Shown one piece after another: positions 26,694 to 35,178 of a stretch of 55,689 bases of DNA; position 1 is the stretch's first letter; each line of letters starts with the position of its first letter. The DNA lies in contig JAUIJZ010000010.1 in assembly GCA_030430715.1 (NCBI GenBank), positions 1 to 55,689 of the forward strand, read 5' to 3'. Position numbers and translations under genes: made by a program. The notes beneath the pieces were generated by a model. The model searched no databases, was not told where the DNA came from, and worked only from the letters and a program-made list of their open reading frames with translations. The stretch is from Alphaproteobacteria bacterium (GTDB lineage: Bacteria; Pseudomonadota; Alphaproteobacteria; Caulobacterales; Aquidulcibacteraceae).

Positions 26694-28051
26694 TTCTTGG
26701 CGTCCTTTTCGGCTTTTTCCTTCAACTTCTGTTCGCGATTGGCGTCGGCCCAGCCTTCAATGTTCGCCTGACGCCCACGCGCAACAGCGAGCCCGCCGTC
26801 AGGAACATCCTTGGTGATGACGCTGCCCGACCCCGTATAGGCGCGCGCGCCGACCTTCACCGGCGCGACCAAAGCAGTGTCCGAACCGATGAAGGCCTCC
26901 TCGCCAATCGTAGTGCGATATTTGAAGAAGCCGTCATAATTGCAGGTGATCGTGCCAGCGCCGACATTGGCGCGCGCGCCCACATCGGCATCGCCAATAT
27001 AGCTGAGGTGATTGACCTTGGCGCCAGGCCCGAGATTAGCGTTCTTGATCTCAACGAAATTGCCAACCTTGGCCTTGTCGGCGAGCTTTGTGCCCGGGCG
27101 GAAACGCGCGAATGGGCCAACATTTGCGTTGGGCCCGATTTCAGCCTGCTCGAAGTGACAATTCGCGTAAATGTGCGCGCCCTTGCCGACCTTACAGCCC
27201 AGCCCAAAAAACACATTCGGTTCGATCACAACGTCAGGCGCGAGTTCGGTGTCATAGGAAAAATATACGGTCGCGGGGTCGATCATCGTCACGCCAGCTT
27301 CCATCGCCGCCTTGCGCGTACGTGCCTGAAAAATCGTTTCCGCAGCCGCAAGCTCGACGCGGGAATTGACGCCGAGCGCGTCAGCTTCCTCGCCAATGAG
27401 CACATGCGTCGCGCTGCCATTGGCACGGCCGACCGCAACGACGTCCGTCAGATAATATTCGCCCTTGGCATTGTCGTTGCCGATCTGCGCCAGCAACTTG
27501 AACAGCGTCCGCGCATCGGCGCATAGCACGCCCGAATTCACCAACTTCACCGCGCGTTCGGTTTCGTTTGCGTCTTTTTGCTCAACGATGCGATCAACAC
27601 TGCCATCATCGCCGCGCACAATGCGCCCATAGCCGGTTGGATCGGCGGCCTCGAAACCAAGCACGACGAGATTGCCGCCAGAGCGCTGCGTGAACAGACG
27701 CTCTAGCCTGTCGGCCGGAACGAAGGGCGCGTCACCATAAAGGACGACCACATCGCCATCGAAATCGGCCAGCGCGCCCTCCGCTGCGCGCACAGCGTGC
27801 GCAGTTCCGAGGGGCGGATCCTGAACCGCGACGGCGTCTGAGCCCAGCTTGGCGGTGACGTGGGACCCGACCGCCGGCGCGTGGGCGCCAGTCACCACCA
27901 CAATCCGCGCGGCGCCAATCTCGGAGGCCGCCGCTATGGCCCAATCGATCATCGGACGGCCGCCTACCGCATGGAGCACCTTTGGCAGGTCGGACTTCAT
28001 CCGCGTGCCTTGTCCCGCCGCCAGAATGATCGCAGCTCGCGCTCGACTCAT
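26690..28051 (-). CDS. glmU: Bifunctional UDP-N-acetylglucosamine pyrophosphorylase / glucosamine-1-phosphate acetyltransferase
   Basis: GlmU makes UDP-GlcNAc, the precursor of peptidoglycan, LPS and holdfast sugars. From the ATG at 28049-28051 it has 453 residues; the longer frame to 28267 would add a stretch that overlaps gph in antisense and looks unreal. The uridyltransferase half begins AAIILAAGQGTRMKS and has a VLYGDAPFVP metal site. The C-terminal left-handed beta helix shows hexapeptide repeats (IGPNANVGPFARFRPG, then NFVEIKNANLGPGAKVNHLSYIGD), where the histidine of VNHLSY is the acetyltransferase base. Followed by rpiA at a four-base overlap. Confidence 0.96.
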   Translation of the reverse strand: MSRARAAIILAAGQGTRMKSDLPKVLHAVGGRPMIDWAIAAASEIGAARIVVVTGAHAPAVGSHVTAKLGSDAVAVQDPPLGTAHAVRAAEGALADFDGDVVVLYGDAPFVPADRLERLFTQRSGGNLVVLGFEAADPTGYGRIVRGDDGSVDRIVEQKDANETERAVKLVNSGVLCADARTLFKLLAQIGNDNAKGEYYLTDVVAVGRANGSATHVLIGEEADALGVNSRVELAAAETIFQARTRKAAMEAGVTMIDPATVYFSYDTELAPDVVIEPNVFFGLGCKVGKGAHIYANCHFEQAEIGPNANVGPFARFRPGTKLADKAKVGNFVEIKNANLGPGAKVNHLSYIGDADVGARANVGAGTITCNYDGFFKYRTTIGEEAFIGSDTALVAPVKVGARAYTGSGSVITKDVPDGGLAVARGRQANIEGWADANREQKLKEKAEKDAKK

Positions 28052-28076
28052 GTGTGTTTGACCTGCTTGTCCGAAT

Positions 28077-28098
28077 CCTGGGCTAGTCTTAGCCCAGG
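28077..28098. repeat. Perfect dyad in the glmU/gph divergent gap
   Basis: CCTGGGCTA-GTCT-TAGCCCAGG is a perfect 9-bp inverted repeat in the 67-base region between glmU and gph. It could be an operator shared by both promoters or a hairpin in the leader. No known regulator is recognised. Confidence 0.45.
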
Positions 28099-28118
28099 AG
28101 CGCTTTGCGGGACCATCC

Positions 28119-28811
28119 ATGACCAGCGGCGAACTAGCCGACGCGACCATTGTCTTCGATCTGGACGGCACTTTGGTGGATTCCGCCCCTGATTTGGTGC
28201 GAGCGCTCAACCAGGTGATGGACCTTGAGGGGTTGCCACACGCTTCTCTGGACGCGACCAGGCGCATGGTAGGCCAAGGCGCCCGCGTGCTGATCGAGCG
28301 CGCCTCGACCCTGGCCGGTGTGAATTATTCACCTGCCCGGCTGGATCAGCTCACCAACGCCTTCATCGACTTTTACCGCGCCGACATCGCCGCACGGTCG
28401 GCCCCATTTCCCGGGGTGCTCGAGGCACTCGATGACCTCGCCAGCGCAGGAGCCAAACTCGCGGTCTGCACCAATAAGCGCACAGAACTCTCCAGTCAGC
28501 TGCTTGAAGCGCTGGGCCTTGCTTCACGCTTTTCCGCTATTGTCGGCGCCGATGCCGTGACCCAGCGCAAGCCGCATCCGGAACATTATCGCGCCGCCGT
28601 CACGCGCGCTGGCGGGTCTGTGCGCAGGTCCGTCATGATTGGCGACACCGCCGCCGATATCGGTGCTGCGCGCGGCGCTGGCGCACCCGTTGTGCTGGTT
28701 CGCTTTGGCTATAGCGAAGAGGACGTCGAACGCATGGGCGCCGACGTCCTCATAGATCATTTCACGCAATTAGCGCCGGCGTGCCGCCGTCTTTTGTCGG
28801 CTCGCCCCTAA
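28119..28811 (+). CDS. gph: Phosphoglycolate phosphatase (HAD family)
   Basis: A 230-residue HAD-superfamily hydrolase that would remove phosphate from 2-phosphoglycolate. Motif I is VFDLDGTLVDSAPDL with the nucleophile and acid aspartates; motif II is AVCTNK; motif III lysine lies in QRKPHPEHY; motif IV is MIGDTAADIGAARGAG. The cap domain is of the Gph/PGP helical type. Assignment within the HAD family is by overall resemblance, so another small phosphate ester cannot be excluded. It is divergent from glmU. Confidence 0.85.
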   Translation: MTSGELADATIVFDLDGTLVDSAPDLVRALNQVMDLEGLPHASLDATRRMVGQGARVLIERASTLAGVNYSPARLDQLTNAFIDFYRADIAARSAPFPGVLEALDDLASAGAKLAVCTNKRTELSSQLLEALGLASRFSAIVGADAVTQRKPHPEHYRAAVTRAGGSVRRSVMIGDTAADIGAARGAGAPVVLVRFGYSEEDVERMGADVLIDHFTQLAPACRRLLSARP

Positions 28812-28829
28812 CCCTTGAGCCGCAGGCGC

Positions 28830-29072
28830 TTACGCGACCTCCATCAAGCCGCGATGACTAGGGCGCGAGCGTTCGTGCTCTTCTTCGTCCTGGCGTGTTG
28901 GCAGACCGTTGACCATGTCGCTTCGCACGTCCGTCCGTGCTGAGCGCATCGCCGCGACAAAGCCTGCTTCGACGAGTTTCACTTCAACCTCGTAGCCTCG
29001 TTCGCGCCAATATTCCTCGATCCGCTGCTTGAGGCGCCGGGCGCCGTCCACATTGCAGAAGTCGTGATCCAT
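28830..29072 (-). CDS. Small conserved-looking protein of unknown function
   Basis: An 80-residue soluble protein. A helix with RRLKQRIEEYWRERGYEV is followed by a strand EVKLVEAGFVAAMRSARTDV and the motif SDMVNGLPTR, ending in an acidic/polar tail. I recall similar small proteins in alphaproteobacteria but cannot name a function. Its stop lies 18 bases from the gph stop (convergent). The 29073-29310 stretch upstream shows no further gene. Confidence 0.65.
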   Translation of the reverse strand: MDHDFCNVDGARRLKQRIEEYWRERGYEVEVKLVEAGFVAAMRSARTDVRSDMVNGLPTRQDEEEHERSRPSHRGLMEVA

Positions 29073-29310
29073 TCGGCTAACACCTACTCATTGCGGTCCG
29101 GACTAGGCTCAATCGCCCGGAACGGGTTCGCGCGAGATTCGCTTCGCGCATCGCGTCAGCCCCACTAACGCCCGCCACTGACACACATAGTGAATGGCAA
29201 GCGAGGCGCGGATGTGGCGGCGCGATGGCGGATCGACAACCAACCTTCACGACAAACTGAATGAAAGCGCCGCTACACCACAACCGGTTGCCGCAGCGGC
29301 TCAAGCTCAA

Positions 29311-29631
29311 TGGTGCGGGCGGCCGGACTTGAACCGGCACGAGTCTTTCGACCCTACGGATTTTCATACCACTTCGGCTTTCGCCGCCCGCGCCCCGGCG
29401 CCAAAACGCCAAGGCGGGTTCGTGGTCTGGACTATCCCTTCGCCGTGCTTCGCTTGAAGCGAAGTTTAGGCGCCGCCCGTCTAGTCTCTACACCTTCCTT
29501 CGATATGAAGGCTTGGCTCGGGATCACCAGCGAAGGCTCCCCCGAATTTGAGCGGTTCTGCACCGCGCGTTTCCGCGCGGGCACTCAATTTTGCTCAAGT
29601 CCGTTGCGTCTACCTATTTCGCCACGCCCGC
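29311..29631 (-). tRNA. tRNA-Leu(UAA), interrupted by a group I intron
   Basis: Minus strand. The 5' exon is 29597-29631 (35 nt: acceptor GCGGGCG, D arm, and anticodon-stem strand ending ACGGACTT). The 3' exon is 29311-29364 (54 nt: AAAATCCGT, a variable arm, T arm GGTTCAAGTCC, acceptor CGCCCGC, encoded CCA). Joining them gives anticodon stem ACGGA/TCCGT with the seven-base loop CTTAAAA, anticodon UAA, and an 89-nt class II leucine tRNA. The intron falls between U34 and A35, the same site as the well-known cyanobacterial and plastid tRNA-Leu intron. ORFs running over this region are artefacts. Confidence 0.9.
29365..29596 (-). ncRNA. Self-splicing group I intron in tRNA-Leu(UAA)
   Basis: The 232-nt insert has group I core elements on the minus strand: an R-like element GTAGAGACTAGA (29480-29491) and an S-like element GGGATAGTCCAGACC (29424-29438), whose ACTA/TAGT bases form P7. 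Between them CTTCGCT-TCA-AGCGAAG makes a P8-like hairpin. P1 can form between the end of the 5' exon (ACTT) and GAGT in the internal guide, placing the conserved U-G wobble at the 5' splice site. The last intron base is G, as required. There is no homing endonuclease frame, so it is likely immobile and inherited with the tRNA. Confidence 0.88.
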
Positions 29632-29688
29632 ATGAGCGACGCGAATGTAGCGGCGACCGTCTCGCACGCCAAGCAGGCTGGGGTGCGG

Positions 29689-32397
29689 CTAGAGGCGCTC
29701 GCCAGTCACTTTAGAGGTGCCGAAAATGCCCATCTTCACCTTGCCGCTGAGCTTATCGCCCTCGATCTTGAGGTCGTATTTCAGCGTCAGCGAAACGGGC
29801 TTGGTGACCTTCATCTCCCAGGCGACCGTATCGCCGGCAGCCCGGCCCTCAAATTCCTGATCGCCCTGATCACTCATGAGCTTGCCCGTAAGGCGCCCGC
29901 CCTCAGTGGAGAAACGCGCCTTCATTTCCTGGGCGCCCATTTGCGAATGAATTGTCATCGCCCAATCGCCATCAGCCGAAACTGCGGTTGCGCTTGGCGC
30001 CGCCGCGGCCGCCGGCTGAGGCGCAGATGGCGGAGGAGATGCAGGCGTCGGAGGCGCACGTTTGGCCTCTTTCGGTTTGCGAACCGGACGCCCCTCAATG
30101 AAGTCCAACAATTTCGAGGGCGTCAGCGGCAAATCCACCGGCAATTCGCCAAATTGGCTTAGCGCGTCGGCGATCGCATTCACCAGCGTTGGCGGCCCAA
30201 TAATCGCGCCGCCTTCGCCTACCCCACGTATGCCGCCGACCGATTTTGACGGCGTATTGGCATGCAGAAACTCAAATGTCGGCACATCGGAAATCGCCGG
30301 GAGCATGTAATCCTTGTACGTCGCCGCAGTTGGATTGCCTCGATCATCGAAGGACATTTCCTCCAGCAATACAGTGCCGATCGCTTGCGCGAGCCCGCCC
30401 GCAATTTGTCCTTCCACCACGGCGGGGTGAATGACTGTCCCGCAGTCTTCCGAAGAAATCCAACGCTGGATTTTCACGAAGCCGGTATCAATATCAACTT
30501 CAACCACACACGCATGCGCGGCGCTGGTGAACGTGACCGGCGGAGGCGTGTAACGATACTGCGCCTCAAGACCCGCCTCGAAATCCTGCGGCAGCTTATC
30601 GGGCTCGCCATAAGCGGTCTCAGCAATACTACGTAGAGTACGCGACATCTCCGGCGCGCCCTCGACATGGACCATGCCCGCCTCAATGCGGATGCTTTCC
30701 GTATTCGCGTTGAGCAAGTGAGCGGCCAAACGTTTGACTTTGTCCGCCAACAGCTCCGACGCTTTAATCGCAGCCCCACCGCCGATCACGCCCTGACGAC
30801 TGCCCGCCGCGCCAGGCGTATAGCCGCCGCGTGAGCTATCGCCTTCGAATACGGTGACATCGTCGTACGGCACGCCAAGCCTATCCGCGATTACCTGCGC
30901 CATTGTTGTTTGCGTGCCGTGGCCTTGGCTATGCGTGCTCATCATCGCCGTGACCTTACCGGTCGGCTCAATGCGCAATTGTGCGAGTTCCCCGGTCATC
31001 ACGCTGATCGAGCCCGCAGCACCTGTCGGCTCGATATAGGTTGCGATGCCTAGGCCGAGATAGCGTCCCTCTTTGCGCGCCGCCGCCTGCTCAGCGCGGA
31101 AAGCTGCAACGTCGAAATTCTGCAGAAGCTTTTCCAGACATTCCGCCGGTGTGATGTCATCGACATAGACGCCAAGGCCCGACGTGGCCGGCTGATCCTT
31201 CAGCGAAATTAGGTTGCGGCGGCGGATCTCGATTGGATCGACCCCAATTTTGCGAGCGGCAGCATCAAGCGCCGTTTCTCGCGCCAGAGATTCCATCGCC
31301 CATGGGCCGCGATACGCCGCAAGCCCGATCGTGTTCGTGTACCAGCCGCGCGAAAGGAAGCTGTAGGCAGGCATTTTGTACGCCGGCCAGATGAACATAT
31401 GGACCGCGATGTTGGCGTCAGCGCCAAGCGGGTAAGCGCCGTTGTTGACGCTGTAATCGCCGTGCGACGCGACTAGTTTGGCTTCCGCGTCGAACGCAAC
31501 GCGTAAAGTCATTTCCTGCTCTCGCGCCTGATTGGCCGCGGTAAGGTTTTCGAGCCGATCCTCTATCCATTTGATCGGCCTGCCCAGCTTTCTTGCCGCC
31601 AGGATCGCGGATGTTTCTTCACGCCACGGATGATTCTTAAGGCCGAATGAGCCGCCCACATCCTTGGCGATGACGCGGATGCTTCCCTGCGGCATCCCAA
31701 GCACGAGCGATAGCCAACGCGCCACAGCGTGCGGGCTCTGGCACGTGATGTACACAGTAAGCTCTTCGGGGCCTTCGGGCACAGCGACAACGCCACGCGT
31801 TTCCATCGGCGATTGTGAGATACGCTGGTGTATCACCTTGTGGGTGATCAGATGCGGCGCGTTATCGAGAAGGGCCTGAAGGTTATCGTCTATATCCTCA
31901 TCACCCATATCCGCGGCGATGTTTGACTCCGCATCCGGGTGAATAGACGGATTGTTGCGGGCGTCATCGAGCGTGACCACCGGGTCTTCTTCTTCGTACG
32001 CAACTTCGATCAGGGAAACCGCATCCTCGGCAACATAGCGGTCCTGGGCGACAACAAGCGCCACCGGGTCGCCGACGTGCGCGACACGCCCATCGGCCAG
32101 AGGCGTTACGCGAACCTCGATTGGCGCCAAATAGAAGCTCAGAAAGTCGGCCTGCTGATCCTTAATGTCTTCATATGTGAAGACCGCATGCACACCCGGC
32201 AAATCACGCGCAGCACTCGTATCGATCGAAACAATACGCCCACGCGCTATCGGACTGCGCGCAAAGGCGATGTGCAGCATGCCAGGCACGGCAACATCAT
32301 CGACAAACTGGCCACGCCCCGTGAGCAAGCGCGCATCTTCCTTGCGCGGCACGCGCTGGCCGATATAGCGCGCGGCGCCAGTGCCGGGCGCGCTCAT
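29689..32397 (-). CDS. Molybdenum hydroxylase large subunit (xanthine dehydrogenase / CoxL family) with C-terminal extension
   Basis: A 902-residue molybdopterin-binding subunit. N-terminal GQRVPRKEDARLLTGRGQFVDD and the later DVGGSFGLKNHPW, GAAGSRQGVIGGGAA and GVGEGGAIIGPPT (active-site glutamate) identify the family. The loop that carries the catalytic cysteine in true CO dehydrogenase (VAYRC) reads AAYRGPWAMES here, so CO oxidation is unlikely; the substrate is probably an organic ring or aldehyde. After about residue 780 there is a Pro/Ala-rich linker and an extra domain of about 80 residues (DGDWAMTIHSQMGAQEM to GTSKVTGERL) not usual in the family. Its start overlaps the small-subunit stop by four bases. 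Confidence 0.9.
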   Translation of the reverse strand: MSAPGTGAARYIGQRVPRKEDARLLTGRGQFVDDVAVPGMLHIAFARSPIARGRIVSIDTSAARDLPGVHAVFTYEDIKDQQADFLSFYLAPIEVRVTPLADGRVAHVGDPVALVVAQDRYVAEDAVSLIEVAYEEEDPVVTLDDARNNPSIHPDAESNIAADMGDEDIDDNLQALLDNAPHLITHKVIHQRISQSPMETRGVVAVPEGPEELTVYITCQSPHAVARWLSLVLGMPQGSIRVIAKDVGGSFGLKNHPWREETSAILAARKLGRPIKWIEDRLENLTAANQAREQEMTLRVAFDAEAKLVASHGDYSVNNGAYPLGADANIAVHMFIWPAYKMPAYSFLSRGWYTNTIGLAAYRGPWAMESLARETALDAAARKIGVDPIEIRRRNLISLKDQPATSGLGVYVDDITPAECLEKLLQNFDVAAFRAEQAAARKEGRYLGLGIATYIEPTGAAGSISVMTGELAQLRIEPTGKVTAMMSTHSQGHGTQTTMAQVIADRLGVPYDDVTVFEGDSSRGGYTPGAAGSRQGVIGGGAAIKASELLADKVKRLAAHLLNANTESIRIEAGMVHVEGAPEMSRTLRSIAETAYGEPDKLPQDFEAGLEAQYRYTPPPVTFTSAAHACVVEVDIDTGFVKIQRWISSEDCGTVIHPAVVEGQIAGGLAQAIGTVLLEEMSFDDRGNPTAATYKDYMLPAISDVPTFEFLHANTPSKSVGGIRGVGEGGAIIGPPTLVNAIADALSQFGELPVDLPLTPSKLLDFIEGRPVRKPKEAKRAPPTPASPPPSAPQPAAAAAPSATAVSADGDWAMTIHSQMGAQEMKARFSTEGGRLTGKLMSDQGDQEFEGRAAGDTVAWEMKVTKPVSLTLKYDLKIEGDKLSGKVKMGIFGTSKVTGERL

Positions 32398-32867
32398 GAG
32401 TTTTCTCCCGCAAGCTTACGCGCGGCGCGCCGAATGCCCTGATATCCTGTGCAGCGGCAGATGTGTCCGGACATCGCGTCCAACAAGGTCTCCGAACTGG
32501 GACGGGCGCCGTCTTGCGTCAGTGCAGCCAATGTCATCACCACGCCTGGCGTACAAAAGCCGCATTGCAGCGCATGTTCATCGCGCATCGCCTGCTGCAC
32601 GGGATGAAGCGCGCCATCAGGTGAAGCCAGACCTTCCACCGTCGTGATTTTTGCGCCATCGGCCTGCACCGCGAGCATCAGGCACGACCGGACAGCCTTG
32701 CCATCCACAATCACAGTGCATGCGCCGCAAACGCCGTGCTCACAGCCAAGGTGCACGCCGGTATAGCCGCAATTTACGCGCAAAAAATCGCCTAGCGTGA
32801 GGCGCCCTTCGATGGTCGCATGTTGCTGGCGACCGTTGACTTCCACATTGATGCGATGCTCGCTCAT
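32394..32867 (-). CDS. Molybdenum hydroxylase small subunit, two [2Fe-2S] clusters (CoxS type)
   Basis: A 157-residue iron-sulfur subunit. The plant-ferredoxin-type cluster motif is CEHGVCGACTVIVDG followed by a cysteine in VRSCLML; the second, helical cluster uses CGFCTPG and CRCTGYQG. The N-terminal INVEVNGRQQHATIE is standard. It passes electrons from the Mo site to FAD. Both ends overlap its neighbours by four bases (ATGA), consistent with one polycistronic message in the order G-M-S-L. Confidence 0.94.
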   Translation of the reverse strand: MSEHRINVEVNGRQQHATIEGRLTLGDFLRVNCGYTGVHLGCEHGVCGACTVIVDGKAVRSCLMLAVQADGAKITTVEGLASPDGALHPVQQAMRDEHALQCGFCTPGVVMTLAALTQDGARPSSETLLDAMSGHICRCTGYQGIRRAARKLAGENS

Positions 32868-33733
32868 GCCGCCTGCCTTATGTCGAGCGCTTCTGCCAAA
32901 GCGCGCGCGAATACGCGCTTGCCCACACGCTGGCGATAATCCGCGCTGGCATGGTGATCATCGAATGGTGCGGTATCGGCCACAGCAAGTTCGGCGATTG
33001 CCTGAACATCAATGCCGGATACGGATTGGCCTAAGAGCGCCTGTTCGGCTTGCCGCGCCTTAATCGGGGTCGCCCCCATGCCGAACCAGCCCAGCCCCGC
33101 ACGTGTGATCCGGCCGTCTTCGACCCCCAAAGCGCCCACCAATCCGATCAACGCAAAATCACCGGGCCGGCGCGCCACTTCACGAAATACCGGCGTCGTG
33201 CCCGCTGGCCATTCGGGATAGTCGATGCCTGTAACCAGTTCGTCCGGTTCAAGCGTTGTCATGTACGGGCCGAGATACAGATCCTCTGCGGCAATGCTGC
33301 GCACGCCGCGCACCGAACGCGCCTCAATCTTGGCGCCAAGCGCAACGGCAGTCGCCGGCATTTCGGCCGCCGGTTCGCCAAGCGCGATCGAACCACCAAT
33401 AGTGCCGCGATTACGCGTTTGATGATGGCCGACATGGCTGAGCGCCGTCACCAAAACAGGCAGCGCTTGCTTCAAGGTTGGATCGACAAGCGCATCATTC
33501 TGCCGCGTGACCGGCCCAATGCGGGTTCCGCCGGAAACCTTGGAAACGCCCTGCAGCGCTGCAATGCGGTTGATATCAACAATGATGAAAGGCTGGCTCA
33601 TGCGCAGCGCCAGCAACGGCATCAGAGTCTGCCCACCCGCAAGCACAGTCGCACCGCCGCCAGCTTCACTCAGCAACTGACAGGCTTCTTCGACAGTGCG
33701 CGGCGCGACATAGTCGAACGGCGCCGGCTTCAC
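32864..33733 (-). CDS. Molybdenum hydroxylase medium subunit, FAD-binding (CoxM type)
   Basis: The start is GTG at 33731-33733, overlapping the TGA of the CoxG-like gene, giving 289 residues beginning MKPAPFDYVAPRTVEEACQLL; a longer frame to 33940 has an arginine-rich, unlikely extension. FAD-binding motifs are ATVLAGGQTLMPLLALR and RNRGTIGGSIALGEPAAEMP. Size and order fit the medium subunit of three-subunit Mo hydroxylases. Confidence 0.93.
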   Translation of the reverse strand: MKPAPFDYVAPRTVEEACQLLSEAGGGATVLAGGQTLMPLLALRMSQPFIIVDINRIAALQGVSKVSGGTRIGPVTRQNDALVDPTLKQALPVLVTALSHVGHHQTRNRGTIGGSIALGEPAAEMPATAVALGAKIEARSVRGVRSIAAEDLYLGPYMTTLEPDELVTGIDYPEWPAGTTPVFREVARRPGDFALIGLVGALGVEDGRITRAGLGWFGMGATPIKARQAEQALLGQSVSGIDVQAIAELAVADTAPFDDHHASADYRQRVGKRVFARALAEALDIRQAA

Positions 33734-34470
33734 TTGCGGTTCTCCGCGCCAAGCCGCGCAAGCAGCGCTTGATCGAGATGCACGATCGGCGCGCCCAAGC
33801 GGCGCCCCATATGGAAGGCGCCTGCTGCTACGACAACGAGCAGCAAACCGATGGCGAGTCCCATCCAATCGGAACTGCCTCCTTGGCCGCGTCCGATCAA
33901 ATAACCGATCAGCGCGCCGGAAAGCACGGCCAGTAGCCACACGATTGGGATACCGCCAGATGCGCCAGACGCAGCGGCGCCCGAAGCGGCGCGCGATGCG
34001 GTCGCACCCGTAGAAGTGCTTGTTGCCGCGCCCGGTGCGAGCACTTCGCCAAGTTGCTGAAAGAATTTTCCAGCCAGCTGCTTGGCGGTGGCGTCGATCA
34101 TCGGCCCGCCCAACTGTGCGAGGCGGCCACCGACTTGCGCGTCGACATCGTATGAAAGGAGCGTGCCGCCATTGTCGTCGGCGAGCCGAACCTTCGCGCC
34201 GCCCTTGGCAAAGCCAGCCGTGCCGCCCTGTCCCTCGCCAGTAATGGTGTAGCCATTTGGCGCATCGAGATCGGACAACGTCACCACGCCGTTGAAGCGC
34301 GCGCCGATTGGCCCGATCTTGACTTCCACCACCGCGCGCAAGCGCTCATCCGACTCTTTTTCAAGAGACTGACAGCCCGGAATGCAGCGCTTGAGCACTT
34401 CCGGATCGTTGAGCGCCGCCCACACGCGCTGACGCGGCGCGGCAATGCGCTGCTCTCCACTCATCTGCAT
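33730..34470 (-). CDS. CoxG-like SRPBCC membrane-anchored protein
   Basis: A 246-residue protein with an N-terminal SRPBCC/CoxG domain (SGEQRIAAPRQRVWAALNDPEVLKRCIPGC, then VEVKIGPIGARFNGVVTL). A Ser/Ala/Thr-rich linker follows, and two hydrophobic helices near the C-terminus (IPIVWLLAVLSGALIGYLIG and GLAIGLLLVVVAAGAFHMG). In CO dehydrogenase systems CoxG recruits the enzyme to the membrane; a similar role for this Mo hydroxylase is inferred. It is the first gene of the operon, with ATG at 34470 (or two codons later). The 225-base divergent gap to 34696 would hold promoters for both directions; no motif was recognised there. Confidence 0.85.
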   Translation of the reverse strand: MQMSGEQRIAAPRQRVWAALNDPEVLKRCIPGCQSLEKESDERLRAVVEVKIGPIGARFNGVVTLSDLDAPNGYTITGEGQGGTAGFAKGGAKVRLADDNGGTLLSYDVDAQVGGRLAQLGGPMIDATAKQLAGKFFQQLGEVLAPGAATSTSTGATASRAASGAAASGASGGIPIVWLLAVLSGALIGYLIGRGQGGSSDWMGLAIGLLLVVVAAGAFHMGRRLGAPIVHLDQALLARLGAENRK

Positions 34471-34695
34471 GGTGTGAAGAATCCTCTCCCTTAGCGGACA
34501 CGCGCGCGCTGGAACCCCTCGTCGCGGCGTCTCTCGTGACGGCCTTTGACCATTCGCCTAGAGGAAGGCTGAGCACGTGTCCAGCGTTCCGCCAATGAGT
34601 AAGCGTCGCCTCGGCGATATCCGGCGCATTGAGCAAGTCGCGCCGGAACCCTATCATCACGAACAAACATAAGCTGAGCATTGGGAGGAAGCGCC

Positions 34696-35178
34696 ATGAG
34701 CGTAGAAGAGCGGCTGGCGGCGCTGGAAAAGCGCGTCCAGACGGCTGAAGATCAGCTAGAAATCATCCGGCTGCTGAATACGTATGGCCCCGCGGTCGAT
34801 AGCGGCGCCAATCATGAAGCAGCGGCCCTCTGGATCGAAGGCGGCGCCTACGATGCCGGCGGTGTCGCGCGCTTCATAGCCCCCAAAGACTTGATCGCCA
34901 TGTATGAGAGCCAGGGGCAGATCGATCTCATTCGAACCGGCTCGGCCCATCTCACCGCAACGCCGCACATCACGCTGAAGGGCGACGCGGCAGAGGCCGT
35001 GGCCTATTCGTTCGTGATCAAACGCGAAGGCGACCGCTGGTTCGTTTGGCGCGCCGCAGCAAATCATTGGTCCCTCGTTCGCACAGCCGATGGCTGGCGC
35101 ATCAAGGAACGATTTAACCGCACCATCGATGGCTCTGACACCTCCCATGAAACACTGCGGCGAGCGCTGAAATCATGA
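34696..35178 (+). CDS. NTF2-like / SnoaL-like protein
   Basis: A 160-residue protein of the NTF2-like superfamily, which includes enzymes and small-molecule binding proteins. GGGAGGA lies about seven bases before the ATG at 34696. The N-terminal helix with heptad pattern (EERLAALEKRVQTAEDQLEI) precedes IIRLLNTYGPAVDSG and the cone-fold strands ending WFVWRAAANHWSLVR and RTADGWRIKERFNR, the usual closing motif of the family. It overlaps the following SDR gene by four bases. Substrate unknown. Confidence 0.82.
   Translation: MSVEERLAALEKRVQTAEDQLEIIRLLNTYGPAVDSGANHEAAALWIEGGAYDAGGVARFIAPKDLIAMYESQGQIDLIRTGSAHLTATPHITLKGDAAEAVAYSFVIKREGDRWFVWRAAANHWSLVRTADGWRIKERFNRTIDGSDTSHETLRRALKS

Noticed and set aside
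28052-28267. N-terminal extension of glmU
   Set aside because: It is antisense to gph, and the true GlmU start (nucleotide-binding AAIILAAGQGTRM) is at 28051.
29311-29631. Two-piece (permuted) tmRNA considered for this structured region
   Set aside because: The ends fold as one tRNA-Leu with UAA anticodon, and the insert has group I P7/P8 elements; no tag-coding frame was seen.
29194-29714. Plus-strand frames with AGLEPAR- and WCGRPDLNRHE-like sequences
   Set aside because: These are well-known spurious translations across tRNA genes; here they cover the tRNA-Leu exons and its intron.
29689-34470. Aerobic carbon-monoxide dehydrogenase
   Set aside because: The large subunit lacks the cysteine of the VAYRC active-site loop (AYRGPW instead).
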